Shown: positions 1 through 8,762, numbered from the stretch's first letter. The stretch is DNA of 64,000 nt from Clostridium pasteurianum DSM 525 = ATCC 6013 (GCF_000807255.1 NZ_CP009268.1:4122384-4186383), one strand, 5' to 3'. Translations and numbers: made by a program. Notes: generated by a model not told the origin, from the letters alone.

Positions 1-1510
1 TCGTTTAAATGCTAGGCTATCAGTCAATGCTGTTTCTCCCTATAATTTTTCAGAATTTGTTAGTTCAGAAAGGAGTCCCTATGGCTTTAAAAATCGTGTA
101 CAAAATCTGTTGTGGCATTGATGTCCACAAAACTTTTGTAGCTGCTTGTATTGCATCTACTAATTCTAATGGTGTTACCACCTACAAGAGCCATCGCTTT
201 TCTACCTACACGAAAGGTTTGAAAGAGCTGTTACAATGGCTACTTGATTCCAATTGTAAAGATGTTTGTATGGAATCTACAGGTAAGTACTGGATTCCCG
301 TGTACAATGTCCTTGAAAAAGGTTGTTCCATTGTACTTGCACATCCTAAATACGTTAAAGCTATTCGTGGTAAAAAAACTGATAAGAAAGATGCTAAATG
401 GATTGCTGACCTGTTTAAGCATGATCTTGTTGCCGGCAGCTTTATGCCTCCTGCTGATATTCGCCAGCTTCGTGACTTAATGCGCTATCGTTACAAATTA
501 ACCTGCTTTATGTCTAGTGAAAAGAACCGTCTTCAAAACTGTCTCACAGTTTCCAATATTCAATTGGGAAGCGTTGTTTCGGACACTTTTGGTAAAAGTT
601 CTATGAAAATCCTAGATAAGATTCTTGAAGATCCTCTAAATACTTCTTTTGATTTGGAACCTTTAATTCATGGCTCTATGAAAGATAAAATTCCTGAATT
701 GGAGCTCGCCGTGGATGGATACATTTCTCCTGAACAGGCTGGTAAATTAAAGATTATCAAGAAGCATTGTGAGGATTTGGAATCCCGGAAAGCAGAGTTA
801 GAAAAACTGATTCTTGCGCTCGCCAGTCCCTATCAGCAAGAACTCGACCTAATTCTAACTGCTCCATCATTTAAAAATCCTTTCTCTGCAATTGCTGTCA
901 TTTCAGAGATTGGTGTAAACATGGAAGCTTTTCCTTCGGCGAAACACTTATGCTCATGGGCAGGATTAACACCTACTAACAATGAAAGTGCAGGGAAGAA
1001 AAAATCTGTCCGGGTTTCCAAAGCCGGATGTTTTATAAAGCCGCTCCTTGTACAGTGTGCTACCGCCGTAGTCAAAAGCGAAAAACATCCTGAAATACGT
1101 AACCGTTACCTCCGTATAAGGAAACGTCGCGGTCACAAGAAAGCAATCATTGCTATAGCAAGAATGCTTCTAACAGCATTATACAACATGTTGAAAAATA
1201 AAGAACCATATAATGCTGATTTATATAAAAAATCTGATGTTTTCCCTATACAACGTGAGATTACTGTGGAGCAGGCAATTTTAATTGCGCAGAATCAAGG
1301 TTATAAGATCAAGTCAGCTAGTTGACATTATTGCAACATCTATATTTAATTTTTTTAGTCACCTACGGATGGCTTATTTGTTATGCACTTTTACTCTTGT
1401 GACAGTTCATACTTTTATTTTCAACCTTATTACCTCCACTCTATATTTTCCTCCTGTGCAAAGTACTAACACTTTTATATACCTATATAAACTTCTTCAT
1501 ATCAATGAAT
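1..1510 (+). mobile_element. IS110-family insertion sequence, left part cut by window edge
   Basis: The IS110-type transposase gene with its flanking non-coding DNA. Only 80 bases lie upstream of the start codon in this window, and about 185 bases of non-coding DNA follow the stop before the MarR gene. IS110 elements lack clear terminal inverted repeats, so the outer limits cannot be placed by eye. In this family a structured bridge RNA is encoded in the non-coding end; whether it lies upstream or in 1326-1510 cannot be decided here. The right limit given is only the start of the next gene. Confidence 0.45.
81..1325 (+). CDS. IS110-family DEDD transposase
   Basis: Transposase of about 414 aa, the normal size for IS110. 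The N-terminal RuvC-like DEDD domain opens with GIDVHK (Asp14) and continues with MESTGKYW (Glu) and KTDKKDAKW (Asp, Asp). The C-terminal transposase_20 domain carries SWAGLTPTNNESAGKKK, which holds the conserved serine region. A longer frame runs upstream to base 9, but ATG at 81 follows an AGGAGT ribosome site at 71-76 by a normal distance and starts with the family-typical MALKIVYKICCGIDVHK. The protein looks complete, with no frameshift, so the element may be active. Family assignment is firm; the IS110 versus IS1111 subgroup is not resolved. Confidence 0.95.
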   Translation: MALKIVYKICCGIDVHKTFVAACIASTNSNGVTTYKSHRFSTYTKGLKELLQWLLDSNCKDVCMESTGKYWIPVYNVLEKGCSIVLAHPKYVKAIRGKKTDKKDAKWIADLFKHDLVAGSFMPPADIRQLRDLMRYRYKLTCFMSSEKNRLQNCLTVSNIQLGSVVSDTFGKSSMKILDKILEDPLNTSFDLEPLIHGSMKDKIPELELAVDGYISPEQAGKLKIIKKHCEDLESRKAELEKLILALASPYQQELDLILTAPSFKNPFSAIAVISEIGVNMEAFPSAKHLCSWAGLTPTNNESAGKKKSVRVSKAGCFIKPLLVQCATAVVKSEKHPEIRNRYLRIRKRRGHKKAIIAIARMLLTALYNMLKNKEPYNADLYKKSDVFPIQREITVEQAILIAQNQGYKIKSAS

Positions 1511-1514
1511 CTTA

Positions 1515-1961
1515 CTAATCAAGAGTTCGATTTTCCTCTAGCTTAAAAACTATTTTTCCTAATAAATCGTCTACAATACCATACTGGTTATCATCTTTTA
1601 ATAAGCTTTTTATAAGTAAGTCAAATTTACTATAAAGTTCCTCATCTCCCTCTACAATTTTCTTCCCCTTTTCTGTGAGATTAACATAATAAATTCTCCT
1701 ATCTTCATCAGATTGTTTCTTCTCTATTAGGTCCATTTTAGTTAATTTTTTAATTATTATAGAAATAGCTGGTTTTGTAAGTCCTAAAGCTTCAGCTATT
1801 TCAGAAAAATTGGGCTTTTTTAGATAATAAATAGTAGTTAAATAATAATAATCATTATTACTAAAATTTTTTAGTTCATTTTCTGATAAATGTGTATTTA
1901 AATTTTTAATTGACTCTCTCCATAAATAATTAGCTATAAATGCAAAGTTATCTTTAAGCAT
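1515..1961 (-). CDS. MarR-family transcriptional regulator
   Basis: A 148-aa winged-helix regulator. The helix-turn-helix is visible at about residues 50-75 (FSEIAEALGLTKPAISIIIK), followed by the wing with the MarR-typical DEDRRIYYVNLTEKG motif. AGGAGGGTTAT lies directly before the ATG. A perfect 42-bp palindrome lies 16 bp upstream, which suggests autoregulation. Divergently there is only a decayed FtsX-type permease fragment, so the regulator may have lost its original transporter target. MarR proteins act as dimers that usually repress and are released by small ligands; the ligand cannot be inferred. Confidence 0.93.
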   Translation of the reverse strand: MLKDNFAFIANYLWRESIKNLNTHLSENELKNFSNNDYYYLTTIYYLKKPNFSEIAEALGLTKPAISIIIKKLTKMDLIEKKQSDEDRRIYYVNLTEKGKKIVEGDEELYSKFDLLIKSLLKDDNQYGIVDDLLGKIVFKLEENRTLD

Positions 1962-1977
1962 ATAACCCTCCTAAAGC

Positions 1978-2019
1978 AAATTAGTTAAATAAATTTAATT
2001 AAATTTATTTAACTAATTT
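1978..2019. promoter_or_regulatory. 42-bp perfect palindrome, probable MarR operator
   Basis: AAATTAGTTAAATAAATTTAA is followed immediately by its exact reverse complement. It sits just upstream of the MarR gene start and contains overlapping TTAAATAAATTTAA-like half-sites, so two dimers could bind side by side. The role as autoregulatory operator is inferred from position and symmetry. Confidence 0.65.
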
Positions 2020-2159
2020 ATCATGTATATATCACTATGTCAAGCTATAACTAATTTTATCTTTTGTAAATTAAGTGCTAATAATTATAATAAATATTTA
2101 AAATGTAAATTTAAACTTGGTATCTAATTAGTAAAAACTTTAATTGATTGATGGAGTTA

Positions 2160-2497
2160 AAAAGATCTATGGAAGAAATTTCAAATATATTAATGTTACT
2201 TTTAATGCAGCTAAGTTCACAGAGTGGTCATGAGGGCTATTGGTATGTCCGGAGATCAATTAAAATAAAATGGTTTTAGTTGAAGCCGGAACTTATAGCT
2301 TTACCGACTCTTTAACCGAATGCATCTTAGGTACTTTACTGCAAAAGTTCCTAGTTACAAATTTACTTTCCCAAATGCATATTGTATGGGAATTTCCATT
2401 AGTATAAACAATTTTAATATTTGCTATTATTTTTATTATAACAGTGCTTTCTGTCATAAATCCATTAAAACGAATGAAAATGAATACAGCCGATTAA
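2160..2497 (+). pseudogene. Remnant of an FtsX-type ABC permease (C-terminal part)
   Basis: Fragments of one protein appear in shifting frames: RAIGMSGDQLK near 2233-2265, then from about 2270 MVLVEAGTYSFTDSLTECIL, LGTLLQKFLVTNLL, HIVWEFPLV, an in-frame TAA at about 2403, and TILIFAIIFIITVLSVINPL ending in TAD and a stop at 2497. The 'RAIGMS..QL..MVLVE' block is the cytoplasmic loop typical of FtsX/MacB permeases and the rest reads like the last membrane segments. There is no usable start, at least one frameshift and one internal stop. This fills the gap between the MarR gene and the ABC-2 operon; nothing else was seen there. Confidence 0.6.
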
Positions 2498-2526
2498 TCA
2501 AAACTTAAACATAAATCTTCAACAAT

Positions 2527-3603
2527 TTATGACTCCTTAGCAAAACTAGAATACCTTATACTTCCTGCAGTAAACAGTACTAAAATCATTAATATGATTA
2601 TAAATATATTTGGAAAAACTACCGATTTTTCTATACTGTCCATAGCCCAGTAAAATGGGGTAAACTTACCTAAAGCTGTACTTAAATCAGAGTGATTGCT
2701 AATACTATAAATGTATAAAAAGAACATAGTCATTGATAACAAAATAGAGATTAAAGAACTTGCTTGGTTGTCCTTAAATATCCTTATTACCATTAAAGAT
2801 AAACTTATTGATACCATACTCATCAATGCAATATTTATTATTAGCATCCAAAAATTTTGAAAATTATATTTAAAAACAAAGTTCATTATAATAAATGACA
2901 ATGTATACATAGATACCTGCACTGCTACCATAGAAAGATAAATACTTCCCATTATAGCATAGCCTTTATTTCCTGTAGACAAAAATCTCTCTAATATTTT
3001 ATCCTTTTTAAGCTTTAATAAATCTACACTTATATTAATTGAATAATTCATAATAAAAAACAGAATCATCAAAATAGGCACAAAGGAATCTGCACTTAAT
3101 AACCCTTTTTTCATATTATAGTCTACATAAATAATATTTTTATCCAATTCTTTTTGATTCTCTATAATTCTATTCTTTTCTAAAAGCTTTACCTTTAATA
3201 GGTTATTTAATTTAGCTTGTAAATTAGCTTCAAAAATCTGAGTACTATTTCCCTTTTCTATTTTATATGCATTTATAGTAGGTTTTATATTATTATCTAT
3301 ACTCTCCGAGAAATTTTCAGGAATTTCATATACTACGGAATAATTATAGTTTTTTAACCCTTCAACAGCTGTTTCTTTACTATAAAATACATTATTAACA
3401 CCTAAATCACTAGCTAACTGCTTTCCATAATTTCCTCCATCCATATTTATTATTGCAATTTCAATATTTAATCCCTTTTCACTGTTATTAACTAAAAAAT
3501 TAGTTAAAGCCACACATATTATAGGAAGCAAAAACATAATAGCTATATTTTTATAATCTTTTAAATACCTTTTACTATTGGCAAATACCATTCTAAAAAA
3601 CAT
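2527..3603 (-). CDS. ABC-2 type transporter permease
   Basis: A 358-aa membrane protein and second permease of the ABC-2 exporter encoded here. It has one N-terminal membrane helix (IAIMFLLPIICVALTNF), a long extracytoplasmic domain of about 150 residues, then about five helices in the C-terminal half (from SFVPILMILFFIMNYSI onward): the ABC2_membrane_3 layout. The start at 3603 (MFFRMVFANSKRY) is preferred over a longer frame reaching back into the upstream gene, because GGAGGAGGAATAAC precedes it. It is the last gene of the HK-RR-ATPase-permease-permease operon and probably forms a heterodimer with the permease just upstream. The substrate is unknown. Confidence 0.88.
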   Translation of the reverse strand: MFFRMVFANSKRYLKDYKNIAIMFLLPIICVALTNFLVNNSEKGLNIEIAIINMDGGNYGKQLASDLGVNNVFYSKETAVEGLKNYNYSVVYEIPENFSESIDNNIKPTINAYKIEKGNSTQIFEANLQAKLNNLLKVKLLEKNRIIENQKELDKNIIYVDYNMKKGLLSADSFVPILMILFFIMNYSINISVDLLKLKKDKILERFLSTGNKGYAIMGSIYLSMVAVQVSMYTLSFIIMNFVFKYNFQNFWMLIINIALMSMVSISLSLMVIRIFKDNQASSLISILLSMTMFFLYIYSISNHSDLSTALGKFTPFYWAMDSIEKSVVFPNIFIIILMILVLFTAGSIRYSSFAKES

Positions 3604-3608
3604 CAATG

Positions 3609-4775
3609 TTATTCCTCCTCCCATCTGATTTTCACTTTTATAATACTTATGATATATAAAAAGGCAGAAACCATAATCATTATAGCCAAATCTCTCCACA
3701 GCTTCTCAAAGGAATTAAATAATATACTGCTTCTATAAACCTGTGAAATTATATTACCTGGTGAAAATTCAGATAAAATTATAAAAACTTTATTTGTTAT
3801 TCCCTTTAAAGGAATAAAAGCTCCTCCAAATAATATTTGAAAATATAAAATTAAAATCATTAATAAATTTGAATTCTTTTTACCTAAAAAAGTTACTATA
3901 AGTCCAGATAAAGTTGTCACTATCAAACTCTGACCAATAAGTATCATAAACAAATACAGAGGATTTACATCTCTAAAAGCTAAACCCGAAAAGGCAAAAG
4001 TCAAAATGTATACTGCTCCAAGTATAAAACTATATATAAAAAAACATAAAAGCTCTAAATTAAAGAAAATTTCTTTTGTAATAGGTGTAGACATTAGTCT
4101 CTTAAAGGTTCCATTTTCTTTTTCTAAATAGTAACTGCCAACACATCCCATTGCCATAATAGTAATCATAAAAGTGATAAGAGATGCTGCTTGATTTTCA
4201 TAAGAGCTAAGTATTTTTTTACCTCTTACCATATTAATTTTTAGTGAATTCTCTTTTGAGAAATCATTTATTTCTTTAGCTATATTATTGTATAAATTAT
4301 CTTTATCTGCTACGTCTAAATTTTCTATTTTATTTCCAACAATCAAATTTTCTGTTACATTCTTCCCATATTGCTCTATAATATTCTTTATTATGAGTTC
4401 GTTATCTCTTGATACTCGTTCCTTTTCATCTACAGTAATAGTAACATCTTTAAAGTTCATAAGCTTATTTTCATAGTTCTCTGGTATAGTAATTAAATAA
4501 TCTCCATCCTTAGTTACATTAAATAGTTTTTGCATTTCATTAGCTTTAAACAATTCTCTAAAAACATGAGAACTACTGCTATCATCCTTATCTACAATAG
4601 TTATATTAATCTTGTCTATTTCTGATTCTGTTTTAAAAGAATCCTTTTGAAAATATCCAAGTCCTACAGATAAAATTATTGGAAAAATACAGTACATAAG
4701 CAGCACCTGCTTCCAACTGACAATAGTACCCTTAAGGCAGGTAATTATAGTTGCCTTAATTCTCATCATTATCAC
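3609..4775 (-). CDS. ABC-2 type transporter permease
   Basis: A 388-aa permease with an N-terminal membrane segment (VLLMYCIFPIILSVGLGYF), a large external domain at about residues 45-200, and a C-terminal set of about five helices with the ABC-2 signature region (ENGTFKRLMSTPITKE). Its stop lies 5 bp before the start of the second permease and its start is 2 bp from the ATPase stop, so the genes are translationally packed. Such LiaSR-type operons often export lantibiotics, lipids or drugs, but nothing here identifies the cargo. Confidence 0.88.
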   Translation of the reverse strand: MIMMRIKATIITCLKGTIVSWKQVLLMYCIFPIILSVGLGYFQKDSFKTESEIDKINITIVDKDDSSSSHVFRELFKANEMQKLFNVTKDGDYLITIPENYENKLMNFKDVTITVDEKERVSRDNELIIKNIIEQYGKNVTENLIVGNKIENLDVADKDNLYNNIAKEINDFSKENSLKINMVRGKKILSSYENQAASLITFMITIMAMGCVGSYYLEKENGTFKRLMSTPITKEIFFNLELLCFFIYSFILGAVYILTFAFSGLAFRDVNPLYLFMILIGQSLIVTTLSGLIVTFLGKKNSNLLMILILYFQILFGGAFIPLKGITNKVFIILSEFSPGNIISQVYRSSILFNSFEKLWRDLAIMIMVSAFLYIISIIKVKIRWEEE

Positions 4776-4777
4776 CT

Positions 4778-5716
4778 CTAATCCCTTAATTTCTTTCCAG
4801 TAAGTGACAGGAAGACTTCCTCTAAAGAGGCTTCCTCCAAATTAAAGCTTATTATTTTTTTATCATTGTCAGCTGCAAGTTTAAGCAAATCTTCAAGAAC
4901 AAAATTATTTTCATCTATAAGCAAATTTATTGTATCATCAACAATAAAACCGTCCTTAACCCCCTGCAATTTTTTTATCATAAATATAAATTCTTCATTA
5001 TAATCCTTCACCTTAAATCTTACAGTTCCATGAATATTAGCCATAGATTTAATTTCTTGTTTTGAGCCAGAGGCTATTTCTTTACCAAGATCTAAAATAA
5101 ATATATCATTACATAGACTTTCAACTTCTTCCATGTAATGAGATGTATATATTACTGTTGTATTATTTTTCCTATTTACTTTCTTTATAAACTCAAAAAT
5201 ACAATTTCGTGATTGCGGATCTACCCCTACAGTAGGCTCATCCATTATCAAAATCTTAGGTCTATGCATAATAGCTATTGCCAGATTCAGTCTTCTTTTC
5301 ATGCCCCCTGAAAATTTCTTCACTTTTTCCTTTTTTCTTTCTCTAAGTCCTGTAACCTCTAGTGCTTCTGCTATTCTCTCCTTTAGTAGTTTTCCACCCA
5401 ACCCATAGAAGGCTCCAAAATATTCAAGATTATCATAGGCTGACATAGTCTCCATAATTGCTAACTCTTGAGGTACAAGTCCTATATATTCTTTAGCTTT
5501 TACAGCTTCCTTTAAAACAGAATGTCCTCCAATTTCTATGTCTCCACTGCTAGGCTTCAATAACCCTGTAATTATATTTATTAATGTTGATTTTCCAGCA
5601 CCATTAGGACCTATAAGTCCAAATATATCTCCTTTTTTTATTTCAAAGTCTATATTATTCAATACTAATTTATCATTAAATCTTTTAGTGACATTCTTTA
5701 CCTTTATATTACTCAT
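4778..5716 (-). CDS. ABC transporter ATP-binding protein (ABC-2 exporter)
   Basis: A 312-aa nucleotide-binding protein of the DrrA/CcmA class. Walker A is GPNGAGKST, the signature is FSGGMKRR, Walker B is ILIMDEPTVGVD, and the H-loop is YTSHYMEE. The C-terminal ~90 residues form the accessory domain found in ABC-2 exporters. The frame is open further upstream, but ATG at 5716 (MSNIKVKNVTKRF) is preceded by GAGGAGG. That ribosome site lies inside a predicted hairpin (separate entry). The ATPase follows the response regulator after a 98-bp gap and energises the two downstream permeases. Confidence 0.93.
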   Translation of the reverse strand: MSNIKVKNVTKRFNDKLVLNNIDFEIKKGDIFGLIGPNGAGKSTLINIITGLLKPSSGDIEIGGHSVLKEAVKAKEYIGLVPQELAIMETMSAYDNLEYFGAFYGLGGKLLKERIAEALEVTGLRERKKEKVKKFSGGMKRRLNLAIAIMHRPKILIMDEPTVGVDPQSRNCIFEFIKKVNRKNNTTVIYTSHYMEEVESLCNDIFILDLGKEIASGSKQEIKSMANIHGTVRFKVKDYNEEFIFMIKKLQGVKDGFIVDDTINLLIDENNFVLEDLLKLAADNDKKIISFNLEEASLEEVFLSLTGKKLRD

Positions 5717-5723
5717 AAAAAAC

Positions 5724-5765
5724 CTCCTCAAACTTTCTAATTTCATTTTAGAAAATATTGAGGAG
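5724..5765 (-). promoter_or_regulatory. Hairpin that would mask the ribosome site of the ABC ATPase gene
   Basis: In the minus-strand transcript CTCCTCAA (5765-5758) can pair with TTGAGGAG (5731-5724), which contains the Shine-Dalgarno sequence of the ATPase gene. An inner stem TTTCTAA/TTAGAAA strengthens it. The structure sits in the gap between the response regulator and the ATPase, so it could lower or condition translation of the exporter relative to the regulators. Function is inferred from base pairing only. Confidence 0.45.
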
Positions 5766-5814
5766 TATTCCAAGTACTTAAAGTAACCATAAAAATTACT
5801 TAAGTCACTATTTA

Positions 5815-6471
5815 CTATTCAGCTATATTATTTTTAAAGGCAAATATAGTAAGTTGTGTTCTATCTCTTAAGGAAAGTTTTGATAAAATCATACTTATAT
5901 TATTCTTTATGGTACCTTCAGATAAAAAAAGTTTTTTACCTATCTCTTTGTTGGATAAACCACTTGCAACCTTTTTTATTATATTGATTTCTTTTTCATT
6001 CAAATTAAAATCCTTTGTTACCTTCTCTATAGAAGCTTTTTTATAATAGGATGAACTCTCGCTGATCATTTTAGAAATAACTTCAGGATTAATTACAACA
6101 TTTCCTTTAAGGCTTGCCTTTATGCCTTCGTAAATTAAATCATAATCGCTATCCTTTAAAATATATCCCGAGGCTCCATACTTTAGGGCTTCATGGATAT
6201 ACTGAACATCATTAAAAGTAGTTAAAATAAGTATTTTTATATCCTTAAATTCTTTCTTTACTAGTTTTGTCCCAATTACTCCATCACACTCTGGCATCCT
6301 TATATCCATAAGCACTACATCTGGCTTATGGTTCCTGCATCTATTCAGTGCCTCCTGTCCATTTGAAGCTGTAGCAATAACTTCAATATCTTCATAGGTC
6401 TCCAGTATAATTTTTAGCCCGTCTGCCACTAATTTTTCATCATCAACAAGTATTACTTTAGTTTTCTCCAT
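5815..6471 (-). CDS. NarL/LiaR-type response regulator
   Basis: A 218-aa response regulator. The receiver domain (1-120) has the acidic pair DDE near the N-terminus, the phospho-acceptor in VVLMDIRMP and the conserved Lys in LKDSD. The C-terminal LuxR-type helix-turn-helix (about 150-215) has LNEKEINIIKKVASGLSNKE. Its start overlaps the end of the kinase gene by 14 bp, which shows they form a pair. It probably activates this operon's own exporter in response to envelope stress, as LiaR-like regulators do, although the target sites were not identified. Confidence 0.94.
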   Translation of the reverse strand: MEKTKVILVDDEKLVADGLKIILETYEDIEVIATASNGQEALNRCRNHKPDVVLMDIRMPECDGVIGTKLVKKEFKDIKILILTTFNDVQYIHEALKYGASGYILKDSDYDLIYEGIKASLKGNVVINPEVISKMISESSSYYKKASIEKVTKDFNLNEKEINIIKKVASGLSNKEIGKKLFLSEGTIKNNISMILSKLSLRDRTQLTIFAFKNNIAE

Positions 6472-7645
6472 GCCCTTCCCTCCTTGAATGAATCTTAGGC
6501 TTTTCCCATCTATTCAGTTCTATTTTTACTAGAAATCCCTCACCTGCTTTACTATTGTATTCAAAAAATCCACCAGCTTCCATGACTCGTTCTCTTATAC
6601 TCTTAATTCCAATCCCCTCTACTAAATTATTTACTCCTCTACCGTTATCTTTTAAGGTTAATACAAGCTTTTTTTCACTAAAAGCCATCATTATTCTAAC
6701 AATTGTAGCTCCTCCATGTCTAAGACTGTTAGATAAAAACTCTTGAATTATCCTATAGATTATAAAAGCCTGGTCTGAGTTCAAAGACCATTTCTCTTTA
6801 GTAAAAGATAATCTTACATCTACTCCAGTCATTTTCTTAAAATTATTTATAAGTTCTTCTATATTTAAAATTCCTTCATATACTTCAAATTCTTTCGGCT
6901 TCATTTCTCTAACAGCCATTCTAACATCATTAAGACTCTGCTGGGTAAACTTTCTAAGATTTTTTGTAAGCGTCTCAGCTGCACCAGCATTTTTACTAAT
7001 AGTTTTTTCAATAGCTCCAAGCTGTATCACCATAGTTGAAAGATGATGTCCAACACTATCGTGAATTTCCCTTGATATTCTATTTCGTTCTCTCAGTGAA
7101 GTAATTTCTTCTATAGAAGCAGCATAAATTTCCAATTCCTCATTTGCCTTTTTCAACTTATCTTCAGATATTTTTAATCTATCATATAAATCCTGTGCTT
7201 CAAGTTTTTTATCTCTTTCCTCTCTTGTAAAATAAAGTACAGCTATTACCATTGTTACTATAGCTATATTTAAAAATTGATTTTGTAAACCACTGTATCT
7301 AAGTAGATATAATTCTTCCAATACAATAATCAAATTAAAAATTATGGATATATATTTTTTAAATAACACATTAGAATCTATAGCTAACAAAGCAGAATAT
7401 ATAAATAAATATACTTTAATCCATTTATAAAAAATAAGAACAAATACCATTTCTAAAATAAATGATACTATTTTCTGCCACCCTTTATCTAATGAAAAAA
7501 ATCTCAATTGATTGTTTACTAAAAAAATTAATATAAATATAATCATTTCATTATTAAAATTCATTTGATTGTTCATAAAAATTGCCATTATCATCATGAA
7601 AATAACATAATATCTTATAGCTACCAATACCATTTTATTACCCAT
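6458..7645 (-). CDS. LiaS/DesK-type sensor histidine kinase
   Basis: A 395-aa kinase. The first ~140 residues form five or six membrane helices with very short loops, so it probably senses within the membrane. A short coiled coil (about 145-185) leads to a HisKA_3 domain with the phospho-His in SREIHDSVGHHLST, then a HATPase_c domain with the G-boxes DNGRGV and GIGIKSIRERV. AGGGAGAAACT precedes the ATG. This is the first gene of the five-gene operon running leftward (kinase, regulator, ATPase, two permeases). Confidence 0.94.
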   Translation of the reverse strand: MGNKMVLVAIRYYVIFMMIMAIFMNNQMNFNNEMIIFILIFLVNNQLRFFSLDKGWQKIVSFILEMVFVLIFYKWIKVYLFIYSALLAIDSNVLFKKYISIIFNLIIVLEELYLLRYSGLQNQFLNIAIVTMVIAVLYFTREERDKKLEAQDLYDRLKISEDKLKKANEELEIYAASIEEITSLRERNRISREIHDSVGHHLSTMVIQLGAIEKTISKNAGAAETLTKNLRKFTQQSLNDVRMAVREMKPKEFEVYEGILNIEELINNFKKMTGVDVRLSFTKEKWSLNSDQAFIIYRIIQEFLSNSLRHGGATIVRIMMAFSEKKLVLTLKDNGRGVNNLVEGIGIKSIRERVMEAGGFFEYNSKAGEGFLVKIELNRWEKPKIHSRREGHGEN

Positions 7646-7872
7646 AGTTTCTCCCTAATATTTTATTAATGAAAATATTCATATTAATGATTATACAATA
7701 ATGTGCATAGATTTCGATAAATTTATTTATATTTTTATTGTAGTCCTTTAAAGAACCCTATTTACAATCAGCCATAAAACTTATATTTCTAATATGCCAA
7801 GCAACATCAGCATTCTTAAATTATCTACAACAATCTATACCGAATAAAAACAAACACTTTTTAAATGATTAC

Positions 7873-7900
7873 TTGCATTTATAAAATATTTGTGTATAAT
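7873..7900 (+). promoter_or_regulatory. Sigma-A type promoter of the first mop gene
   Basis: TTGCAT, a 16-bp spacer and TATAAT lie 64 bp before the first mop start. An almost identical promoter with the same spacing precedes the second copy. The remainder of the 7646-7964 gap holds the divergent kinase leader and nothing else recognisable. Confidence 0.7.
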
Positions 7901-7964
7901 AATAACTGTAAAGATTAAAAGCAAATAATACATAACAATAACAAAGAATTAGGAGGAATTAATT

Positions 7965-8171
7965 ATGAGTATAAGTGCAAGAAATCAATTAAAAGGAAAA
8001 GTTGTAGCTGTAAAGAAAGGACTTGTAACTGCTGAAGTAGTTCTTGAAATCGCTGGAGGAGATAAAGTAACTTCAATAATATCTCTTGATTCAATTGAAG
8101 ATCTTGGAGTTAAAGAAGGTACAGAATTAACTGCTGTTATTAAATCAACTGATGTTATGATCTTAGCTTAA
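7965..8171 (+). CDS. mop: Mop-type molybdopterin/molybdate-binding protein (molbindin)
   Basis: A 68-aa single TOBE/Mop domain beginning MSISARNQLKGKV and ending AVIKSTDVMIL, both hallmark molbindin segments that line the oxyanion sites between subunits. Molbindins assemble into hexamers that store molybdate or, as originally described in C. pasteurianum, copurify with a pterin. An ideal GGAGG ribosome site precedes ATG. It has its own promoter and terminator. It is about 87% identical (59 of 68 residues) to the next gene, so the pair is a tandem duplication. No modABC or moeA gene lies in the window. Confidence 0.95.
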   Translation: MSISARNQLKGKVVAVKKGLVTAEVVLEIAGGDKVTSIISLDSIEDLGVKEGTELTAVIKSTDVMILA

Positions 8172-8196
8172 TATTATAATTAATTACTACATGAGA

Positions 8197-8246
8197 AATA
8201 AAGATGCAAATCACACACCTTAATGATTTGCATCTTTATTTTTTTG
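8197..8246 (+). terminator. Rho-independent terminator of first mop gene
   Basis: The 17-bp arm AATAAAGATGCAAATCA (8197-8213) pairs with its exact complement at 8224-8240, followed by a run of T. It separates the two mop transcription units. Confidence 0.85.
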
Positions 8247-8426
8247 TAAATTACAAACCTTATTAAACTATTAGATATCTTAACTTTACAATTTCAAAGC
8301 TCATTAATAAATTAACTATTATGAATATTTTCAAAATTTATCTATCTATTATTAGCTCAAGCAAACCACAGTCAATTTAAACAAATTAAAATCAACAAAA
8401 ATAAATAAAAAATTTTTAATTAGTAC

Positions 8427-8454
8427 TTGTATTTATAAAATATTCATGTATAAT
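8427..8454 (+). promoter_or_regulatory. Sigma-A type promoter of the second mop gene
   Basis: TTGTAT, 16-bp spacer and TATAAT, matching the first mop promoter nearly base for base around the spacer (TTATAAAATATT). This shows that the duplication included the promoter. Confidence 0.7.
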
Positions 8455-8510
8455 AATAAGTATAAAGAACGAAAATAAATAAAAAATTGTAAAACTAGGA
8501 GGAATTAATT

Positions 8511-8717
8511 ATGAGTATAAGTGCAAGAAACCAATTAAAAGGAAAAGTTGTAGGTTTAAAGAAAGGTGTTATAACTGCAGAAGTAGTTCTTGAGATTGCT
8601 GGTGGAAATAAAATCACTTCAATAATATCTCTTGATTCTGTTGAAGAACTGGGTGTTAAAGAAGGAGCAGAATTAACTGCTGTTATTAAATCAACTGACG
8701 TTATGATCTTAGCTTAA
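8511..8717 (+). CDS. mop: Mop-type molybdopterin/molybdate-binding protein (molbindin), second copy
   Basis: A 68-aa TOBE/Mop protein with the same MSISARNQLKGKV start. It differs from the first copy mainly by conservative changes in the middle (GLKKGVI for AVKKGLV, GGNKI for GGDKV). The translation-initiation region AGGAGGAATTAATTATG is identical to copy one. It is transcribed from its own promoter and closed by a hairpin at 8763-8803. Two differing subunits could form homo- or hetero-hexamers. Confidence 0.95.
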   Translation: MSISARNQLKGKVVGLKKGVITAEVVLEIAGGNKITSIISLDSVEELGVKEGAELTAVIKSTDVMILA

Positions 8718-8762
8718 TATTATAGAGATAAATTACTTACATCTTTATTAACATAGATATAT

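Noticed and set aside
2320-2508. Open frame of 62 codons as a separate gene
   Set aside because: It is an out-of-frame reading of the FtsX permease remnant; the protein-like signal is in another frame.
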